From NCBI GenBank assembly GCA_018224505.1, contig JAGTVD010000165.1, forward strand, positions 1 to 11,772: a stretch of 11,772 nt of DNA, read 5' to 3'. The notes below the pieces were generated by a model, which saw nothing but the letters and a program-made list of their open reading frames with translations, ran no database searches and was not told the origin of the DNA. The stretch's first letter is position 1; each line of letters opens with the position of its first letter. Positions 8,540-11,772 of the stretch are shown here, one piece after another. The translations under genes were made by a program, and so were the position numbers. The DNA comes from Desulfatitalea sp. (GTDB lineage Bacteria; Desulfobacterota; Desulfobacteria; Desulfobacterales; Desulfosarcinaceae).

Positions 8540-10888
8540 TTATTCGATCGCGAGCTTCACTACATCCATCATCTTGTCCACAAAGTGAAACTGTATGTCA
8601 TTTTTCACCTTGCCGGCGATGTCCAGCAGGTCCTTTTCGTTCTCCTTGCACATGATGATGGTCTTGATGCCCGCCCGGTGGGCCGCCAGCACCTTCTCCT
8701 TGATGCCACCCACGGGCAGCACCTGGCCGCGCAGGGTGATCTCACCGGTCATGGCCAGATCCTTGTGGATCTTGCGATTGGTAAGCAGCGACACCAGGGC
8801 GGTGAGCATGGTCACACCGGCCGAGGGGCCGTCCTTGGGAATGGCGCCGGCCGGGACGTGGATATGGATATCGTGCTGGTCGAAAAAGTCCTCGGCAATC
8901 TTGAGCTCCTTGGCGTGGGAGCGGATGAAGCTCAGGGCGGCGGTGGCCGACTCCTTCATCACATCCCCCAGTTGCCCGGTGAGCGTCAATCCCTTCTTGC
9001 CCTTCATGGCCGTGGCTTCGATGAACAGCAGATCACCGCCCACGGGGGTCCAGGCCAACCCCATGGCCACGCCGGGCGTGGACATGCGGCTCTTGGCTTC
9101 GGCGGTGAAGCGCACGGGCCCCAGGTACTCGGTCACATCCTCCACTTTGATGGCGGCTTTCTTGATTTTGCCTTCGGCGACTTTTGTGGCCACACCCCGG
9201 CAGATGGTGGCGATTTCACGCTCCAGGTTGCGCAGCCCCGCCTCCCGGGTGTAGCCCGAGATCACCTTGCGGATGGTGCCTACGGTGAAAGTGATTTCGT
9301 TGGCCTTCAGGCCGTTCTCCTTGCGCTGGCGGGGCACCAGATAGCGCTGGGCGATCTTGACCTTTTCATCCTCGGTGTATCCCAGCAACTGAATCACCTC
9401 CATACGGTCCCGGAGGGCCGAGGGGATGGTGTCCAGCATGTTGGCGGTGCAGATGAACATCACCTTGGAAAGATCGAAAGGAACGTCCAGGTAGTGGTCC
9501 GAAAAGCTGTGATTTTGCTCCGGGTCCAGCACCTCCAGCAGAGCCGACGAGGGGTCGCCGCGAAAATCGCTGCCCACTTTGTCGATCTCATCGAGCATGA
9601 AGATGGGATTGTTGGAACCCACACGACGCAACCCCTGGATAATACGGCCGGGCAACGCACCCACGTAGGTGCGGCGGTGGCCGCGGATTTCGGCTTCATC
9701 GCGTACCCCGCCCAGGGAAATCCGGTGAAATTTACGGCCCAGGGCCCGGGCGATGGAGGCGCCCAGAGAGGTTTTGCCCGTACCCGGCGGACCGAACAGG
9801 CACAAAATGGGCCCTTTGGAATCGGGTTTGAGTTTGCGCACCGCCAGATATTCGATGATGCGTCGCTTGGGCTTTTCCAGACCGAAATGGTCGTCGTCCA
9901 GCACCTTGCGCGCTTTGGCAATGTCCAGGTTGTCGACGGTGTTCTGATTCCAGGGCAGCTCGGTCAGCCAGTCCAGATAGGTGAGGGCCACCGTGTACTC
10001 GGCTGAGGAGGGGTGCATCTTGGCCAGACGGTCCAGTTCGCGTTCGGCTTCCTTGACCGCCACTTCGGGCAGTCCGCGCTCCTGGATTTTGGCGCGATAC
10101 TCTTCCACCTCCAATCCACCTTCATCGGTTTCGCCCAACTCCTCCTTGATGGCCTTGAGCTGCTGGCGCAGGTAGTATTCGCGCTGCCGTTTGTCCATGT
10201 CGCCCTTGACCTGGCTCTGAATCTTATTGCCCAGTTCCAGGATGCTGAGCTGGTGATTCACCAGTTTGGTCACCATCTTCAATCGCTTGGTGGCATCCTG
10301 GACCTCCAGCACCCGTTGTTTCTCCTCGACACTTGAATTGATGGTGGAGGCGATCATGTCGGCCAGGGTGCCCGGCTCCTTGATGGAGTTGGCCATCTGC
10401 CCGATCTCCGGCGGCAGTCCCGGTGAAAGCTCCACAATGCGGGCGAACTGCTTGACCACGTTGGCCATCAGCGCCGAAGTTTCGTCGTTTTCGTGTTCGA
10501 TATCCTCGAAGTGGTCCACCTCGGCCTGCAGGTAGGGCTTGCCGTCCACATAGGACTTGATGGAGAAACGGCTCAATCCCTGGACCAGCATCTGGGCACG
10601 GTTGTCCTCGGTTTTGGCCATTTTGAGGATCAGGGCACTGCACCCGATGGCGGCCATGTCGCTCTTCTTGTCAGGCCGCGATTTTTCCTCTTTTTTGGAT
10701 ACCACCAGACCGATGATGCGGTTGCGGGCCATGGCCTCGTCCACCAATTTGATGGAGTCGCCCTGCATCACCACCAGGGGCAACACCATTTTAGGGAACA
10801 GGGCCGCGTCGTAAAGGGGCAGAATAGGCAGTGTGGTGGGCAGATTCTCAGCGCTATAATCCACCGAAGGCTTGCTTTCTTCGGACAT
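8540..10888 (-). CDS. lon: ATP-dependent endopeptidase Lon (LonA type)
   Basis: The 782-residue soluble LonA protease degrades misfolded and specific regulatory proteins. The N-terminal substrate-binding domain (about 18-215, with LPILPLYDAALFPKMVLPL) is followed by a coiled-coil segment (QREYYLRQQLKAIKEELGE, 235-253) and the AAA+ module. This has Walker A GPPGTGKT (366-373), Walker B DEID (433-436), sensor-1 region TANMLDTIP (481-489) and the sensor-2 region GLRNLEREIA (551-560). The protease domain has the Ser-Lys dyad: Ser689 in PKDGPSAG and Lys732 in GGIKEKVLAA, 43 residues apart as in E. coli (679/722). Nothing is missing. AAGGAGG lies 5 bp before the ATG. It follows hsp20 by 101 bp on the same strand, which suits shared heat control, though no sigma32 site was recognised. 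Many deltaproteobacteria carry more than one lon, so this may not be the only copy. Confidence 0.97.
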   Translation of the reverse strand: MSEESKPSVDYSAENLPTTLPILPLYDAALFPKMVLPLVVMQGDSIKLVDEAMARNRIIGLVVSKKEEKSRPDKKSDMAAIGCSALILKMAKTEDNRAQMLVQGLSRFSIKSYVDGKPYLQAEVDHFEDIEHENDETSALMANVVKQFARIVELSPGLPPEIGQMANSIKEPGTLADMIASTINSSVEEKQRVLEVQDATKRLKMVTKLVNHQLSILELGNKIQSQVKGDMDKRQREYYLRQQLKAIKEELGETDEGGLEVEEYRAKIQERGLPEVAVKEAERELDRLAKMHPSSAEYTVALTYLDWLTELPWNQNTVDNLDIAKARKVLDDDHFGLEKPKRRIIEYLAVRKLKPDSKGPILCLFGPPGTGKTSLGASIARALGRKFHRISLGGVRDEAEIRGHRRTYVGALPGRIIQGLRRVGSNNPIFMLDEIDKVGSDFRGDPSSALLEVLDPEQNHSFSDHYLDVPFDLSKVMFICTANMLDTIPSALRDRMEVIQLLGYTEDEKVKIAQRYLVPRQRKENGLKANEITFTVGTIRKVISGYTREAGLRNLEREIATICRGVATKVAEGKIKKAAIKVEDVTEYLGPVRFTAEAKSRMSTPGVAMGLAWTPVGGDLLFIEATAMKGKKGLTLTGQLGDVMKESATAALSFIRSHAKELKIAEDFFDQHDIHIHVPAGAIPKDGPSAGVTMLTALVSLLTNRKIHKDLAMTGEITLRGQVLPVGGIKEKVLAAHRAGIKTIIMCKENEKDLLDIAGKVKNDIQFHFVDKMMDVVKLAIE

Positions 10889-10989
10889 TAAGACCTCCTT
10901 CTGGCCGTTTGGGGGCTTGCGTGCATCCGTGATACCATTCTTCGCACATTGGGAACGATCATGCGGCCGGCGGACCGGATATGCTGCGC

Positions 10990-11442
10990 CTATCCGTCGG
11001 AGATGGTGACTTTATGGGTTTTACGGGGTGGCATTTTGACCATCCGCAGAGCGAGCAACCCATCGGTGAAGTTGCTGGAGACCACTTCCGGATCAATGGC
11101 CGAAGGCAGGTAGATGACCCGCTCGAACCGGCCGTAACGGATCTCGGCCAGGCGATAAGCCCCTTCGGCGGGCTTGGGCAACTCCTTGCGCACACCATGA
11201 ATGCGAACCGCTTTACTGTTGACCTCGATTTCCAGATTTTCCTTTTCCACACCCGCCAACTCCGCCCAGATGAACACCTCTTTCTCGGTTTCATAGATAT
11301 CCATCTGGGGTACCCAGCCGCAATCCTTGCAGGCAAACATGGGGTTGACCGGACGGGGTCGGAAGATATCCTGGAGCGTCCTCTCGAAGTGAGACCCGAA
11401 GCGATCGAATTCATCACCAAATCGAATTTTGATATAGTCCAT
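10990..11442 (-). CDS. Hsp20/alpha-crystallin small heat-shock protein
   Basis: The 150-residue holdase should form oligomers that keep unfolding proteins soluble until refolding or proteolysis. A short N-terminal arm (1-35) leads to the alpha-crystallin domain (about 43-137) with VPQMDIYETEKEVFIWAEL (44-62), AGVEKENLEIEV (63-74) and GRFERVIYLPSAID (104-117). FTDGLLALRMVK (125-136) is in the place of the usual GxLxI/V strand. The tail has VTI, an IxI-like motif used in oligomer assembly. Unusual for the family is a CKDC pair (Cys38, Cys41) just before the crystallin domain. ATG at 11442 was chosen because it has CAGGAG about 8 bp upstream and matches the usual short arm; the frame is open to 11517 but without family-like sequence. 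The gene is divergent from a second hsp20 and sits 101 bp before lon on the same strand. Confidence 0.93.
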   Translation of the reverse strand: MDYIKIRFGDEFDRFGSHFERTLQDIFRPRPVNPMFACKDCGWVPQMDIYETEKEVFIWAELAGVEKENLEIEVNSKAVRIHGVRKELPKPAEGAYRLAEIRYGRFERVIYLPSAIDPEVVSSNFTDGLLALRMVKMPPRKTHKVTISDG

Positions 11443-11571
11443 GGGCGACTCCTGCTTGTTGAAGGGTGTCGACCCCGCCACACATTTGGCTTTCTCAAAC
11501 GCCGCGGCGCGGAGCAAACGGCCCTTGGGACTTGGAAAGGCGTGCTACGTAAGGGCTTATAAATTGGCCGT

Positions 11572-11600
11572 AAAATAGCATCACGATTGACTTTTGTAAA
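11572..11600 (-). promoter_or_regulatory. Sigma70-like promoter for the leftward hsp20
   Basis: On the minus strand TTTACA (11595-11600) is followed after 17 bp by TATTTT (11572-11577). Transcription would start near 11565, giving a leader of about 120 nt before the ATG. No CIRCE inverted repeat and no clear sigma32-type -35/-10 pair were found in the region. Confidence 0.45.
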
Positions 11601-11603
11601 GGG

Positions 11604-11631
11604 TTGACAGCGCGTCCCAGGTGATTAAATT
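11604..11631 (+). promoter_or_regulatory. Sigma70-like promoter for the rightward hsp20
   Basis: A perfect TTGACA (11604-11609) is followed after 16 bp by TAAATT (11626-11631), four of six matches to the -10 consensus. Transcription would start near 11638. The -35 box lies 3 bp from the -35 box of the leftward hsp20 promoter. Confidence 0.45.
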
Positions 11632-11645
11632 CGGCCTTTGATTCA

Positions 11646-11672
11646 ATCCCTTATCGGCAAGTCCAAGGAGGT
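11646..11672 (+). promoter_or_regulatory. Possible Shine-Dalgarno-masking hairpin (RNA-thermometer-like)
   Basis: ATCCCTT (11646-11652) can pair with AAGGAGGT (11665-11672) in seven pairs with one bulged A (11669) and one G-U pair, closing a 12-nt loop. The stem covers the whole ribosome-binding site of the rightward hsp20. Short, imperfect stems over the Shine-Dalgarno are the known design of RNA thermometers ahead of small heat-shock genes (ROSE and fourU classes). This stem matches no named class, and hand folding cannot give its stability. Confidence 0.3.
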
Positions 11673-11678
11673 GCTGTC

Positions 11679-11772
11679 ATGTCGGTGGTCAAATGGGACC
11701 CGTTTAAAAACATCGCAACGCTGCAAGGCCGGATCAACCGCCTGTTCGAAGATGCCTTCCCCCGGTCCGCCA
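11679..11772 (+). CDS. Second Hsp20 family protein, N-terminal fragment (runs off the window)
   Basis: Only 31 codons are inside the window; the gene continues past the right edge. The start MSVVKWDPFKNIATLQGRIN followed by RLFEDAF is the characteristic amphipathic N-terminal arm of bacterial class A-like Hsp20 proteins (WDPF, then LQ.RINRLF.D). The crystallin domain is not visible, so completeness cannot be judged. The ATG at 11679 has a strong AAGGAGG 7 bp upstream. Its N-terminal arm is unlike that of the leftward Hsp20 (MDYIKIRFGDEFDRF), so the two are diverged paralogues, not a recent duplication. They are transcribed divergently from a shared 236-bp region. Confidence 0.85.
   Translation, partial: MSVVKWDPFKNIATLQGRINRLFEDAFPRSA

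Noticed and set aside
8201..10006. 601-codon open frame on the plus strand opposite rlpA and lon
   Set aside because: It is antisense to lon and rlpA, with low-complexity composition and no motif; codon bias of the real genes explains it.
11443..11678. CIRCE (HrcA) or sigma32 heat-shock element between the hsp20 genes
   Set aside because: No TTAGCACTC-type inverted repeat and no CTTGAA/CCCCAT pair at suitable spacing was found by eye.

Overview
The window reads as chromosomal DNA from a GC-rich Gram-negative bacterium (about 60% G+C by eye). A deltaproteobacterial (Desulfobacterota, Desulfosarcina-like) origin is my best guess. It rests on the mix of families present: a YgiM-type SH3 protein, RlpA, GmhB, RecD2, bacterial Lon, paired Hsp20 genes and GTAGGGGCGGGTTT-type palindromic repeats. 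No rRNA, tRNA, phage gene, transposase or CRISPR array was seen. Gene density is high and almost everything belongs to a known family.

Layout. Positions 1-131 hold a small repeat cluster: a near-perfect palindrome followed by four 16-bp tandem units, the last of which supplies the stop codon of the first gene. Next are a leftward alpha/beta hydrolase (126-944) and a divergent rightward pair, a VOC-fold protein (1066-1449) and an ABM-fold small monooxygenase-like protein (1462-1770). A convergent leftward pair follows: nadB, L-aspartate oxidase (1792-3465), preceded by a membrane-anchored SH3/coiled-coil protein (3491-4153). A 300-bp gene-free stretch (4154-4453) separates these from a rightward DUF1178 zinc-ribbon-like protein (4454-4903).

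The right half is a leftward run: hsp20 (10990-11442), lon (8540-10888), rlpA (7677-8462), gmhB (7102-7680) and recD2 (4921-7092). Spacing is 101, about 77, -4 and 9 bp, so the last three genes look like one transcription unit; whether it is joined to lon and hsp20 is open. A second hsp20 starts rightward at 11679 and runs off the window. The two hsp20 genes are divergent and share a 236-bp promoter region, where two sigma70-like promoters sit back to back with -35 boxes only 3 bp apart.

How it fits together. The right edge is a proteostasis locus: two small heat-shock holdases beside the ATP-dependent protease Lon. The genes below lon serve the envelope (RlpA peptidoglycan processing, GmhB heptose synthesis for LPS) and DNA maintenance (RecD2). 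The left half is miscellaneous metabolism. I do not see a convincing undescribed multi-gene system. The observations most worth checking are a possible Shine-Dalgarno-masking hairpin (RNA-thermometer-like) ahead of the rightward hsp20, the shared hsp20 promoter region, a CxxC motif in the leftward Hsp20, and the repeat cluster that carries a gene's stop codon.
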